Origin: Amycolatopsis albispora
GTDB taxonomy: Bacteria; Actinomycetota; Actinomycetes; Mycobacteriales; Pseudonocardiaceae
Assembly (NCBI RefSeq): GCF_003312875.1
Contig: NZ_CP015163.1
Location: 2,232,001-2,296,000, forward strand
DNA: 64,000 nucleotides
Reading direction: 5' to 3'
In this document: piece after piece, positions 16,601 through 24,810 of the stretch
How the letters are laid out: each line of letters begins with the position of its first letter
Position numbering within the stretch: the first letter of the stretch is position 1
Program-made: the position numbers and the translations under genes
Notes under the pieces: generated by a model
The model's database searches: none
What the model saw: the letters and a program-made list of their open reading frames with translations, nothing else
Told to the model about the DNA's origin: nothing

Positions 16601-16609
16601 TTTCGAACA
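16601..16609. promoter_or_regulatory. Half-site TTTCGAACA of the IclR-type operator, upstream of xylanase
   Basis: TTTCGAACA matches one half of the palindrome TGTTCGAAATTTCGAACA found at other island promoters. It lies 73 bases upstream of the xylanase start. Only one half is well kept. Confidence 0.4.
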
Positions 16610-16712
16610 GCTTTCGGAAACATGCTGGCGGTGTCCGTCCAGGCCCAGCCGCCGATACCGTGCTCGATTCGGTCAATTCGACCGCTGATAAGCCCAGGTT
16701 GACCGACGCTGC

Positions 16713-16725
16713 TCGAAACTTTCGA
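16713..16725. promoter_or_regulatory. Palindrome TCGAAACTTTCGA next to the dehydratase stop
   Basis: A perfect 13-base palindrome related to the IclR-type boxes of the island. It adjoins the stop codon of the sugar-acid dehydratase and could serve the xylanase promoter some 185 bases away, but may be incidental. Confidence 0.35.
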
Positions 16726-17874
16726 CTACTGCCCGCCGCGTCGTTCCCAGCCTTCTTTGAACAGGTCGAAGAAGGCGCCGGTGGACGGGTGCTCGGTGAT
16801 GAAGTCCGGGTCCAGCTCCACCCCGAGGCCCGGGGTGTCCGGCAGCGCGAAGTAGCCGTCGACCACCTCCGGCAGGCCCGGCGCCGCCTGCTTCACGTGC
16901 TCGTCGGCGAAGTCGTTGAAGTGCTCCTGGATCTTGAAGTTCGGCGTGCACGCGGCCAGGTGCAGGTTCGCCGCGGTGAGCACCGGGCCGCCGACGTTGT
17001 GCGGCGCGATCAGCGTGTAGTGCGCCTCGGCGGTGGCGGCCAGCTTCCGCGTTTCGGCGATACCGCCCAGGTGCCCGATGTCGGGCTGGATCACGTCCAC
17101 CGCACCGGATTCGAACAGCTCGCGGAACTCGACGCGGTCGTGGATGCGCTCGCCGGTGGCCACCGGGATGTTCACCTTGCCCGCCACGGTGGCCAGCGCC
17201 TTGAGGTTGGCCGGCGGCACCGGTTCCTCGATCCACGCCGGGTCGTACGGTTCGAGCATCCGCGCGATCCGGATGGCTTCGGCGGGCGCGAACCGCCCGT
17301 GCATTTCCACCAGCAGTTCGATGTCCGGCCCGACCGCGTCGCGGACCGCCTCCACCAGCGAGACGCAGTGCCGCCGCTCCGCCGGGTCCAGCTCCCACTG
17401 CCCCGGCCCGAACGGGTCGAACTTCATCGCCAGGTACCCGCGCTCGACCACCTTCTTGGCCGCGGCGGCGAACTCCTCCGGCGTGCGCTCCACCGTGTAC
17501 CAGCCGTTGGCGTAGGCCTTGACCCGGTCGCGGACCTTGCCGCCGAGCAGCCGCCACACCGGCTGGCCGAGCGCCTTGCCGATGATGTCCCAGCAGGCCA
17601 TCTCCACGCACGCGATGCCGGACATGACGATCTCGCCCGCGCGCCCGTAGTCGCCGTACTTCATCCGCTGCACCAGCGCTTCGGTGTCGAACGGGTCGTG
17701 CCCGATCACGTGCCGCGGCGCCGCCTCGGCCAGATAGCCCAGCAATGCCTTGGTGTGCCCCAGCATGCGTGTCTCGCCGACGCCGACGAGGCCGTCGTCG
17801 GTGGTGACGCGGACGAAGGTGAGGTCACGCCACGGCGTGCCCAGCACGAAGGTGTCCACGGCGGTGATCTTCAT
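16726..17874 (-). CDS. Enolase-superfamily sugar-acid dehydratase (mandelate racemase/galactonate dehydratase-like)
   Basis: A 382-residue enolase-superfamily enzyme that would abstract the alpha-proton of an aldonic acid and eliminate water to a 2-keto-3-deoxy acid. The capping domain ends in WDIIGKALGQPVWRLLGGKVRD. In the barrel, Lys151 lies in AMKFDPFG, the metal ligands are Glu190 (with His192 in VEMHGRF), Glu216 (WIEEP) and Glu242 (ATGERI), and His292 sits in APHNVGGP. This pattern matches galactonate/arabinonate-type dehydratases rather than racemases. It is the last gene of the ALDH-lactonase-unknown-dehydratase operon and overlaps the preceding stop by ATGA. L-arabinonate or D-xylonate are the likely substrates by context. 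Confidence 0.88.
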   Translation of the reverse strand: MKITAVDTFVLGTPWRDLTFVRVTTDDGLVGVGETRMLGHTKALLGYLAEAAPRHVIGHDPFDTEALVQRMKYGDYGRAGEIVMSGIACVEMACWDIIGKALGQPVWRLLGGKVRDRVKAYANGWYTVERTPEEFAAAAKKVVERGYLAMKFDPFGPGQWELDPAERRHCVSLVEAVRDAVGPDIELLVEMHGRFAPAEAIRIARMLEPYDPAWIEEPVPPANLKALATVAGKVNIPVATGERIHDRVEFRELFESGAVDVIQPDIGHLGGIAETRKLAATAEAHYTLIAPHNVGGPVLTAANLHLAACTPNFKIQEHFNDFADEHVKQAAPGLPEVVDGYFALPDTPGLGVELDPDFITEHPSTGAFFDLFKEGWERRGGQ

Positions 17875-18818
17875 CGAGCTGCTCCCTGGTTCAGCGGTTC
17901 CGGTAGTGCGATTCCGTCGGCCCCCAGCTGGGACATCACCGCGTCCGGCATCAGCTCGGCCAGCAGTGACAACCCGATTTCGGCGCGCCGCACGCGTTCC
18001 CGCGCGAGCCGGATGGCCACGTCGGTCAGGTGCGAGCCGCTGGGGTAGATGTTCGGCGAGTTCCGCAGGCCGAACTTGAGGTACACGGGTGCGGCCACCC
18101 GGACGATCTCGGCGATTTCGAAGTGCCGGACGAACCCGCCCTGGTCGTCCGGGGCCTCCAGGTAGATGTCCAGCGGCAGGTCCACCGCGGCGCGCACGGC
18201 CGCCAGCTGGCCGAGGCTCAGGTCGGTCGGCACGTTGTAGGTGTCCGCGCCGGCGCGCTGCGCCAGCCGGATGGAGACCGGATTGGACAGTCCCATCTGG
18301 ACACTGATCTTGAACTGCAGGTTCGGCGGCAGCAGGCCGCGGTCCCGGCAGGCGGCGGCCAGTTCGAGCGTGCCGAGATCGGTGATCAGCACGCTGCGGA
18401 TGCCCGCGTCGGCGGACCGCGCGATGTCGGCCAGGTTGTGCACCAGCTGCTCGGTGCCGCGTGCCTGCGCGGCGAGCGCGCCCGCCCCCGCGGCCAGCGC
18501 GGCGGCGCCGGTGGACCAGCCCGCCAGCGGCCGCGCGAACAGGCTCACCTCGGTCCGCGCGGCGGCCGCGGTCTCGGCCATCCGCTTCAGCTCGGCCGTG
18601 GTGAGCAGCATTCCGCCGCTGCCCTGGGAAACCCGGTGCACCGGCACTTCGCGGGCGGTGGCCTCGGCCAGCACCGCGTCGAGCACCTCCGGCCCTTCGA
18701 CGCTCGGGATCTCCACCCGGTACTGGGCGCCGTCCGGGAAGCGCTTGGTGCTGCTGGGGAGTTCGTGGTCGGATTCGGCGAACCCGAGTTCGCCGAGCAA
18801 GCTGCGGAATCTCTGCAC
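17871..18818 (-). CDS. Conserved protein of unknown function, barrel-like (distant U32-type?), in the sugar-acid operon
   Basis: A 315-residue soluble protein I do not recognise with certainty. The middle and C-terminal parts alternate strands and helices as in a TIM barrel: IRSVLITDLGTLELAAAC, LQFKISVQMGLSNPVS, GADTYNVPTDLSLGQLAAV, DLPLDIYLEAPDDQGGFVRH and VYLKFGLRNSPNIYPSG. The last region, with Lys, Arg and Asn, looks like an active-site or phosphate/carboxylate pocket. A faint resemblance to U32 'peptidase' barrels exists. There is no signal peptide or membrane segment. It lies between the lactonase and the dehydratase and is translationally coupled to the latter, so a step acting on the sugar acid or its 2-keto-3-deoxy product is inferred. 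Start GTG 18818. Confidence 0.7.
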   Translation of the reverse strand: MQRFRSLLGELGFAESDHELPSSTKRFPDGAQYRVEIPSVEGPEVLDAVLAEATAREVPVHRVSQGSGGMLLTTAELKRMAETAAAARTEVSLFARPLAGWSTGAAALAAGAGALAAQARGTEQLVHNLADIARSADAGIRSVLITDLGTLELAAACRDRGLLPPNLQFKISVQMGLSNPVSIRLAQRAGADTYNVPTDLSLGQLAAVRAAVDLPLDIYLEAPDDQGGFVRHFEIAEIVRVAAPVYLKFGLRNSPNIYPSGSHLTDVAIRLARERVRRAEIGLSLLAELMPDAVMSQLGADGIALPEPLNQGAAR

Positions 18819-18835
18819 GGTGGGTGCCTTTCGGT

Positions 18836-19669
18836 TCAGCCCGCGAAGGTCAGCGCGGGCAGGCCGGCGACGCCGGGTTCGGCGGCGAACACCGCTCCGG
18901 CCCGGTGATCGGGTGCGGCGTCCTGCTGGGAGGTGGTGATGTAGAGCCGGGTCAGGCCGGGACCGCCGAAGGTGCACGCGGTCACCTGGCTCACCGGCAG
19001 GTCGATCACCGCGTCGAGCACACCGCCGGCGTCGTAGCGGCGCACCGCCGAGCCACCCCACAGCGCGACCCACACGCCGCCCTCGGCGTCCACGGTGATG
19101 CCGTCGGGATCGCCCGGTGGTTCGACCTTCACGAACTCCCGCCGCCCGGTGAGGCCGTCCTGGCTGGAGTAGTCGAACGCGTCGATGCGGCCGGTCGGGG
19201 TGTCCACGTAGTAGGCCGTGGTGCCGTCGGGGCTGAAGGCGAAGCCGTTGGAGATGGTGACGCCGCCGAGCACCCGTTCGACGTCGCCGCCGGGGTCGAG
19301 CCGGAACAACGCGCCCGCGCCCGGCCTGGCGTCGTAGGCCATCGAGCCGCAGTAGAACCGGCCGTCGGGGTCGCAGCCGCCGTCGTTCATCCGGATGCCG
19401 TCGTCGATCCACAGTGGACCGAGCGGGGTGATCGGGCCGGTCAGCTCGTCCGCCAGCGCGAACCCGCGTTCGGTGGCCAGCACCCAGCCGCCGGACCGGC
19501 GCGGCCGCAGCGCGGCGGCCACGGAACCGACGTGCGCGCGGGTCACCTGTCCCGTGGAGTCCATGGACAGCACGTCCCCGGCGAGCATGTCCACCCACAC
19601 CAGGGTGTCCTGCCACCACACCGGGCCTTCGCCGTGCCAGGCCAGCGCTTCGGTCACCGGTTCAGCCAT
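18836..19669 (-). CDS. SMP-30/gluconolactonase family sugar lactonase
   Basis: A 277-residue six-bladed propeller lactonase. The family landmarks are the N-terminal metal Glu in EALAWHGEGPVWW, LWIDDGIRMNDGGCDPDGRFYCGSM with the Asn/Asp ligands, TISNGFAFSPDGTTAYYVDT, and PDGITVDAEGGVWVALWGG. It opens a 1,4- or 1,5-aldonolactone to the acid in the cytoplasm. The start ATG at 19669 lies within the last codons of the aldehyde dehydrogenase (8-base overlap), so the two are translationally coupled. In context it would convert arabino- or xylono-lactone to the substrate of the dehydratase. Confidence 0.9.
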   Translation of the reverse strand: MAEPVTEALAWHGEGPVWWQDTLVWVDMLAGDVLSMDSTGQVTRAHVGSVAAALRPRRSGGWVLATERGFALADELTGPITPLGPLWIDDGIRMNDGGCDPDGRFYCGSMAYDARPGAGALFRLDPGGDVERVLGGVTISNGFAFSPDGTTAYYVDTPTGRIDAFDYSSQDGLTGRREFVKVEPPGDPDGITVDAEGGVWVALWGGSAVRRYDAGGVLDAVIDLPVSQVTACTFGGPGLTRLYITTSQQDAAPDHRAGAVFAAEPGVAGLPALTFAG

Positions 19670-21059
19670 GGTCGCCCTCCCGCAACGGTTCCGGCAGCAG
19701 TTCACCCGGCAGGTCCTGGTAGGCGACCGGGCGCTGGAACCGCCGGATCGCCGCGGTGCCGACCGAGGTGAAGGTGCCGGTGGCGGCCGGGGCGGGTCCG
19801 CCGTGGTGCTGCGCGCGGGTCACCGCGACCCCGGTCGGCCAGCCGTTCCACACCACCCGGCCGGCGAACTCCGCCAGGCGCCGCACCAGCGGCCTGGCCA
19901 CCTGTTCCGCGGTTTCGCCGTGCACGGTCGCGGTCAGCTCACCGGTGAACAGGCGCGCCGCGGCGAGCAGTTCGTGTTCACCGTCGTAGGAAACGAGCAG
20001 CGAAGTCGGGCCGAAGCATTCGGCCAGCAAGGTTTCGGCGTCGGCCCGCACCTGGTCCAGGGTGGTGGCCAGCAGCGCGGGCCGCGGGCCGTCCGCGGTG
20101 TCGCCACCCGGTTCGACCACCCGGATCGCGGGGTGCGCGGCGAGTTCGGCGCGCCGATGGGCGTGTGCCGCCGAGATGCGTTCGTTGAGCAGCTCCGCCG
20201 CGGCGCGCTCGCGAATCCGGTCCGCCACCAGCGACTCGAACGCGGGCATCGCGTCGGCCGGGTAGAACAGCACGCCGGGCTTGGTGCAGAACTGCCCCGC
20301 GCCGAGCAGGTACGAATCGGTGTACCCGGCGGCGATTTCCGCCTGCCTGCGCGCGGCCGCGCCCGGTGTCACGAAGACCGGGTTCACACTGCCCATCTCC
20401 GCGTAGAACGGGATCGGATCCGGCCGGGAGGCGGCCAGCGCGTACAGCGCCCGGCCACCGGCCGGTGAGCCGGTGAACGCGGCGGCTTTCACCTCCGGCG
20501 CCTGCAGGGCCGACCGGGCCGCTTCTTCCCCGCGCAGCAAGGCGAAGGTGCCTTCCGGCGCTCCGGCGCGGCTGAGCGCGCCCGAAACCACGGCCGCCGT
20601 CGCCTCCGCCAGTTCCGGGTGGCCGGGGTGTCCTTTGTGGATCACCGGGCACCCGGCGGCCAGCGCCGACGCGGTGTCGCCGCCCGCGACGCTGAAGGCG
20701 AACGGGAAGTTGCTCGCCCCGAAGACCAGGACCGGCCCGATCGGGCGGAGCAGGCGGCGCAGGTCCGGGCGGCCACCGGCGGGCCAGTCCGGATCGGCGT
20801 GGTCCACCACCGGCTCGCGGTAGGCATCGCCGGTGACCTCCCCGGCAAGCAGCCGGAACTGGAAGACGGTCCGCGCGAGTTCCCCTTCGAGCCGCGGCAC
20901 CGGCAGGTGACTCTCCCGCGCGGCGATCGGCACCAGCTTGTCGCCCGCGGCCGCCAGCGCGTCGGCGACCAGGTTCATCGCCGTGGCCAGCCGCCCCGGC
21001 GGCCAGTCGGCCAGTTCCCTGGCGGCCACGGTCGCGGCGCGGAGCATGTCGGCCGACAT
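19662..21059 (-). CDS. NADP-dependent aldehyde dehydrogenase (2,5-dioxovalerate dehydrogenase type)
   Basis: A 465-residue aldehyde dehydrogenase. The catalytic Cys258 is in GAGQFCTKPG and the general base Glu221 in FYAEMGSVNP; the cofactor-binding segment is VLVFGASNFPFAF, a variant typical of 2-oxoglutarate semialdehyde dehydrogenases, followed by GCPVIHKGHPGHP and AFTGSPAGGRAL. The family oxidises 2,5-dioxopentanoate to 2-oxoglutarate, the end step of the non-phosphorylative pentose and the glucarate routes. First gene of a four-gene operon. Two operator-like boxes lie between it and the upstream iclR stop. N-terminus begins MSADMLRAATVAA. Confidence 0.9.
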   Translation of the reverse strand: MSADMLRAATVAARELADWPPGRLATAMNLVADALAAAGDKLVPIAARESHLPVPRLEGELARTVFQFRLLAGEVTGDAYREPVVDHADPDWPAGGRPDLRRLLRPIGPVLVFGASNFPFAFSVAGGDTASALAAGCPVIHKGHPGHPELAEATAAVVSGALSRAGAPEGTFALLRGEEAARSALQAPEVKAAAFTGSPAGGRALYALAASRPDPIPFYAEMGSVNPVFVTPGAAARRQAEIAAGYTDSYLLGAGQFCTKPGVLFYPADAMPAFESLVADRIRERAAAELLNERISAAHAHRRAELAAHPAIRVVEPGGDTADGPRPALLATTLDQVRADAETLLAECFGPTSLLVSYDGEHELLAAARLFTGELTATVHGETAEQVARPLVRRLAEFAGRVVWNGWPTGVAVTRAQHHGGPAPAATGTFTSVGTAAIRRFQRPVAYQDLPGELLPEPLREGDHG

Positions 21060-21068
21060 CCCGCCTCC

Positions 21069-21105
21069 TGTTCGGTATTTCGGATGCTGTTCGAGACTCT
21101 AGACA
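21069..21105. promoter_or_regulatory. IclR-type operator region (two boxes) before the sugar-acid operon
   Basis: Two imperfect copies, TGTTCGGTATTTCGGATG (21069-21086) and TGTTCGAGACTCTAGACA (21088-21105), both begin with the TGTTCG half-site seen at 21767 and 35405. They lie immediately upstream of the aldehyde dehydrogenase start and run into the 3' end of the iclR gene. Confidence 0.6.
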
Positions 21106-21701
21106 GCGGCCGTCGCGCCCGTCAACACACGCCCGAGCCTCGCCGCGCCGGCCGCCACCCGTGCGTCCCATTGTGCGGGTGGCACGCGGAGCCAGCAGTC
21201 ACGCGGAACCCGCAGGCCGAGCGCGGCCACCGGGCCCCACGCGCCCCGCACACCGGCCGCCAGGCGCACCTCCTCGTCGGCGATTTCCCTTGCCACGCCG
21301 TCAGTTCCGGTCAGCACCCGGCAGAGCACCTCGGTCCGGCCGTCCGGCGCACCCGAGCAGGCCACCACCCGCACCCGTTCGCCGGCGGGCACCGCGATCG
21401 CCACCTCGTGGCCGTACCAGGCCGCCAGCGCCTTGGCGAGGGGCTCACCCTCGCCCTCCAGCCGCTGCCGGACCGCCCAGGCCTCCCCCAGCCTGCCAAC
21501 GCCCGGCCCGAGCGTGTAGGCCGCGCGCTTGGCCGGACGGGCGAGGTAACCGCGTTCGGCCAGCGTGGCGAGCAGTTCGTGCGCGGTCGTCCTGGGCACG
21601 CCCAGCCGCGAGGTGACCTCACCCGCGCTCACCCTGCCCTCGGCCAGCGCGTACTCCAGCACGTCGAGCGCTCGTGCCACCGCGGGAATCTCACGGACCA
21701 C
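21099..21701 (-). CDS. IclR family transcriptional regulator (short form)
   Basis: A 200-residue IclR protein, about 50 residues shorter than usual. The N-terminal winged helix is complete (RALDVLEYALAEGRVSAGEV, PRTTAHELLATLAERGYLAR), but the effector domain is reduced, and the conserved mid-domain segments around 'GK..LA' and the acidic GYA..EE motif are missing or diverged. Its C-terminal part GLRVPRDCWLRVPPAQWDAR parallels the RWTSVPGTQWDEWAREGA end of the IclR at 23962, so the two are paralogues. The start is GTG 21701 after AGGGAGG. It precedes the sugar-acid operon on the same strand and diverges from the epimerase. Confidence 0.85.
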   Translation of the reverse strand: MVREIPAVARALDVLEYALAEGRVSAGEVTSRLGVPRTTAHELLATLAERGYLARPAKRAAYTLGPGVGRLGEAWAVRQRLEGEGEPLAKALAAWYGHEVAIAVPAGERVRVVACSGAPDGRTEVLCRVLTGTDGVAREIADEEVRLAAGVRGAWGPVAALGLRVPRDCWLRVPPAQWDARVAAGAARLGRVLTGATAAV

Positions 21702-21766
21702 CGGCGCCTCCCTTTGACCGGGCGGGGCGGCGCCGGATAGCGTTCGAGCAGCGAAATCCCGGCACC

Positions 21767-21784
21767 TGTTCGAAATACCACGAG
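21767..21784. promoter_or_regulatory. IclR-type operator box between iclR and the epimerase
   Basis: TGTTCGAAATACCACGAG keeps one half of the island palindrome exactly. It ends nine bases before the epimerase ATG and lies 66 bases upstream of the divergent iclR start, so bound repressor could block the epimerase ribosome site or promoter. Confidence 0.55.
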
Positions 21785-21792
21785 GAGAACCG

Positions 21793-22716
21793 ATGTCCGT
21801 TGTCTCGCCCGACGCCGCCGGACAGCTCGCCGAGATCGGCTGGGGCGAGGACACCGCGTTGATCGGCGCGGTCGCGGCCACCCTGCTGTCGTGGCGGACC
21901 GGCGGCACGGAACTGCTGCTCACCCACGACCCGGCCGAACTCGGCGACAGCCACCAGGGCAAGGCCATCGCGCCGTGGCCCAACCGGATCGCCGCCGGGA
22001 GGTACACCTTCGACGGGCGTGAGCACCAGGTGGCGATCACCGAACCGGCGCGCAACGCGGCCCTGCACGGCCTGCTGAGCTGGGTGGAATGGGCCATCAC
22101 CAAGCAGCGCGAGCACGCGGTCACCCTCGAACACCGGCTGCGGCCGCAGTACGGCTACCCGTTCAGCCTCCACTTGCGACTGACCTACGAACTGGGTCCC
22201 GGCGGGCTGAGCTGCACCCTCGAAGCCACCAACACCGGCACCGGGCCCGCGCCCTTCGGCGCCGCCTACCACCCGTACGTCCGGATCAGCGAAACCGTCG
22301 ACGAGCTGCTGGTCGACCTGCCTGCCGACACCTACTACCCCACCGACGCGAACCTGATCCCGACCGGGCGCAAACCGGTCGAGGGCACCGAATTCGACTT
22401 CCGAGGTGGCCGCGAGCTCGGCTCGACCGCGCTCGACACGGCCTACACCGGGCTGGCCGCCGACGCCGACGGCATCACCCGGGTGCGGCTGACCGCGCCG
22501 TCCGGCCGCACGGTCACCGTGTGGGCCGACGGCAGCCACCGCTACCTGCAGGTCTACACCGACGACACACCCGGCACCGGCCGCCCGGCGCGCCAGGGCA
22601 TCACGGTGGAACCGATGACCTGCGCGCCGGACGCGTTCAACACCGGGGACGGCCTCGTCACGCTGGCACCGGGCGAGACCTTCCGCGGCACCTGGGGACT
22701 GTCGCATTCGGACTAA
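21793..22716 (+). CDS. Aldose 1-epimerase (galactose mutarotase family)
   Basis: A 307-residue mutarotase interconverting alpha and beta anomers of aldoses in the cytoplasm. Recognisable parts are AIAPWPNRIAAGRYTFDG (N-terminal sugar-binding Asn-Arg), ALHGLLSWVEW with the His, FGAAYHPYVRI with the second His, the Asp in LDTAYTGL and the catalytic Glu in GITVEPMTCAPDAFN. Anomer conversion would feed a dehydrogenase that uses one form of the imported pentose. Its 3' end overlaps the convergent GH43 stop by four bases. Confidence 0.9.
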   Translation: MSVVSPDAAGQLAEIGWGEDTALIGAVAATLLSWRTGGTELLLTHDPAELGDSHQGKAIAPWPNRIAAGRYTFDGREHQVAITEPARNAALHGLLSWVEWAITKQREHAVTLEHRLRPQYGYPFSLHLRLTYELGPGGLSCTLEATNTGTGPAPFGAAYHPYVRISETVDELLVDLPADTYYPTDANLIPTGRKPVEGTEFDFRGGRELGSTALDTAYTGLAADADGITRVRLTAPSGRTVTVWADGSHRYLQVYTDDTPGTGRPARQGITVEPMTCAPDAFNTGDGLVTLAPGETFRGTWGLSHSD

Positions 22717-23861
22717 CCGTGCCGGGACAGGTCGACCGGCCCGTCCGCGACCGGCACGCCGAAGTCCGGGGTGCCGTCCGCGGTGAACCGCAGCCGCTGC
22801 ACCCGCGTGTGCCGGTTGGGGTCGTACAGCGGGTCGCCGGTGATCTGCTCGTACTGCCGCGCGTGGTAGACCAGCACGTCGGCGCCGTCCTCGGCGGTGG
22901 TGAAGCTGTTGTGCCCCGGCCCGAACTGGCTGTTCTCGCGGCTGGTGGCGAACACCGGCCGAGGTGACTTGTGCCAGGACGCCGGGTCCAGCAGGTTCGC
23001 CGACTCGTTCGCGGTGAGCAGGCCCATGCAGTAGTTCGCGTCGGTGGCGCTGGCGGAAAAGGTGAGGAACACGCGCCCGTTGCGGATCAGCGCGGCGGCG
23101 CCCTCGTTGACGCGGTGCCCGCGGGTTTCCCAGTCGTAGGTGGGCGTGGAGAGCTTGGTGGGCGTGCCGGTGATCGCCCGCGGTGACGACATTTCCGCCA
23201 GGTACAGGCTGGTGCCGGGGCCGAGCGCCGGATCGTGCTGCGCCCAGCACAGGTACCGCTTGCCGCGGTGGGCGAAGGTGGTGGCGTCCAGCGAGAAGGT
23301 GTCGAGATGGGTGGTGATGCGCCCGGCCACCGTCCACGGCCCGGTACGCGGATCCTCGGCGGCGGTGGTCAGCACGTAGGGGCGGATGTGGAAGACGTCG
23401 TCGGAATTGCCCGCGGCGAAGTAGATGTACCAGCGGCCGTCGATGCGGTGCAGCTCGGGCGCCCAGATGTGGCCGCCCATCACCCCGCTCGACGGTCTGC
23501 GCCAGACCACCGTTTCCGGCGCGGTGGCCAGGCCGCCGATGGTGTTCGACGCGCGGATGATCAGGCGGTCGTATTCGGGGACCGACGCGGTGAAGTAGTA
23601 CCGGCCGCGGTGGCGGGTGATGAACGGGTCGGCACGCTGGCGGATCAGCGGGTTCACCACCTGGCGGGTGGCACCGGCGAGGCCCGGGGCTTCGTGGCCC
23701 GCGGCGGCACCCGCCTGGCCTGAGGCGGCACCGGCCCGGCCCGGGGCGGCACTCGCCGCGCCAGCGGCGGCGCCGGCGAACAGTCCGGCGGTGGCGATCG
23801 CGGCCCCGGCACGCAGGGCGTCACGGCGGCCGAAAACGGCGGGGCGATGGGGGTTCGGCAT
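22713..23861 (-). CDS. Secreted GH43 exo-alpha-1,5-L-arabinofuranosidase
   Basis: A 382-residue GH43 enzyme resembling Streptomyces avermitilis Araf43A (GH43 subfamily 26), recalled from family knowledge: NPLIRQRADPFITRHRGRYYF with the catalytic base Asp, GVMGGHIWAPELHRIDG, DTFSLDATTF with the modulating Asp, RVNEGAAALIRNG with the acid Glu, and SASATDANYCMG. It releases arabinose from the ends of arabinan. The N-terminus holds a Tat-like RR leader (FGRRDALRAG), then an Ala/Gly-rich linker of degenerate GRAGAASGQAGAAAGH repeats before the catalytic domain. ATG at 23861. A LacI-type operator sits exactly 38 bases upstream. Confidence 0.92.
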   Translation of the reverse strand: MPNPHRPAVFGRRDALRAGAAIATAGLFAGAAAGAASAAPGRAGAASGQAGAAAGHEAPGLAGATRQVVNPLIRQRADPFITRHRGRYYFTASVPEYDRLIIRASNTIGGLATAPETVVWRRPSSGVMGGHIWAPELHRIDGRWYIYFAAGNSDDVFHIRPYVLTTAAEDPRTGPWTVAGRITTHLDTFSLDATTFAHRGKRYLCWAQHDPALGPGTSLYLAEMSSPRAITGTPTKLSTPTYDWETRGHRVNEGAAALIRNGRVFLTFSASATDANYCMGLLTANESANLLDPASWHKSPRPVFATSRENSQFGPGHNSFTTAEDGADVLVYHARQYEQITGDPLYDPNRHTRVQRLRFTADGTPDFGVPVADGPVDLSRHG

Positions 23862-23898
23862 TGAACGGTCCCTTCGACAGCGAAGATGCTCCGTCAAC

Positions 23899-23912
23899 TG
23901 TGAGCGCTAACA
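23899..23912. promoter_or_regulatory. LacI-type operator, site A (GH43 promoter)
   Basis: TGTGAGCGCTAACA, 38 bases upstream of the GH43 start codon. The identical sequence lies at the same distance from the GH51 start (35283). The palindrome has one mismatch. Confidence 0.85.
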
Positions 23913-23961
23913 CCCGCCCGGTCAAGGGCCATTCAGACGTTGTGCGGCATACCGAACGGGA

Positions 23962-24723
23962 TCAGCGGCCGCCGAGGGCGCGCGTCAAGCTCTCCGCACC
24001 TTCGCGGGCCCACTCGTCCCACTGCGTGCCGGGCACGGAAGTCCAGCGGTGCACCGGAACCGACAGGCTCAACGCGGCCACCATCTTGCCCGTCCGGTCG
24101 CGAACCGGTGCGGCCACGCAACTCACCGCGTCATTCGATTCGCAGAACTCGTGCGCCAGCTCGTCGGCACGAACGCGGTCGAGCGCCTGCCACAACTCGG
24201 CAGGCGTGCCCAGGCTCCGCGCGGTCATCCTCGTCAGCTGCCGCCCCGGCGGGTAGAGCACGTCGAATTCGGTGCGCGACAAGGCCGACAGCAGCATCTT
24301 GCCGACAGCCGTGCAGTGCGCGGGCAGCCGCCTGCCCACCGCCGAGACCATGCGCACCGAATGCGTGCTGTCGGTTTTGGCCACATACAGCACTTCGTCG
24401 CCGTCGCGCACGGCCACGTGCACGGTTTCCTGGCTGCGCGCGGAAACCGCCGCCGCCGCGATGGTGCCTTCGCGTGCCAGGTCCAGCCGTGACTCGTACG
24501 CGCCGCCCAGCTCGAACAGCCGCACCCCGAGGCGGTACCGCGTGCCCTCGTCGCCGAGACGGCTCAGGTAACCGCGGTCCGCCAGGGTGTTCAGCAGCTC
24601 GTGCACCGTGGTGCGCGGCAACCCCAGCCTGCTCACGATCTGGGGCGCGCCCAGCTCCTCCTCGTCGCGGAACAGCTCGAGAATGTCGAGAGCGCGGCTG
24701 ACCGCCGGAACCGCACGGCTCAT
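23962..24723 (-). CDS. IclR family transcriptional regulator
   Basis: A 253-residue full-length IclR regulator. The winged helix is residues 5-70 (SRALDILELFRDEEELGAPQ, RTTVHELLNTLADRGYLSRL) and the effector domain follows (VHVAVRDGDEVLYVAKTDST, LPAHCTAVGKMLLSALSRTE, LAHEFCESNDAVSCVAAPVR). The gene lies downstream of the ABC/ADH operon on the same strand, with a near-perfect TTCGAAATTTCGAA element 50 bases upstream of its start, pointing to autoregulation and making it the leading candidate for the island's IclR operators. Confidence 0.9.
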   Translation of the reverse strand: MSRAVPAVSRALDILELFRDEEELGAPQIVSRLGLPRTTVHELLNTLADRGYLSRLGDEGTRYRLGVRLFELGGAYESRLDLAREGTIAAAAVSARSQETVHVAVRDGDEVLYVAKTDSTHSVRMVSAVGRRLPAHCTAVGKMLLSALSRTEFDVLYPPGRQLTRMTARSLGTPAELWQALDRVRADELAHEFCESNDAVSCVAAPVRDRTGKMVAALSLSVPVHRWTSVPGTQWDEWAREGAESLTRALGGR

Positions 24724-24772
24724 GGGACCCTCCGAACACCCGAAGACCTGGTGCCTGGACTGTACCCGCCCG

Positions 24773-24790
24773 CGTCCGAAATTTCGAACA
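24773..24790. promoter_or_regulatory. IclR-type operator upstream of iclR
   Basis: CGTCCGAAATTTCGAACA, with the centre GAAATTTC fully symmetric and a single mismatch in the 14-base core. It lies between the ADH stop and the iclR start and agrees with the boxes at 35405 and 21767. Confidence 0.7.
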
Positions 24791-24810
24791 GGCCACGGCG
24801 CTCGTAGCCG

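Noticed and set aside
23690..23770. Short tandem Ala/Gly-coding repeats that could be taken for a CRISPR-like or VNTR array
   Set aside because: They are degenerate linker codons within the GH43 gene, without regular unit length or spacers.
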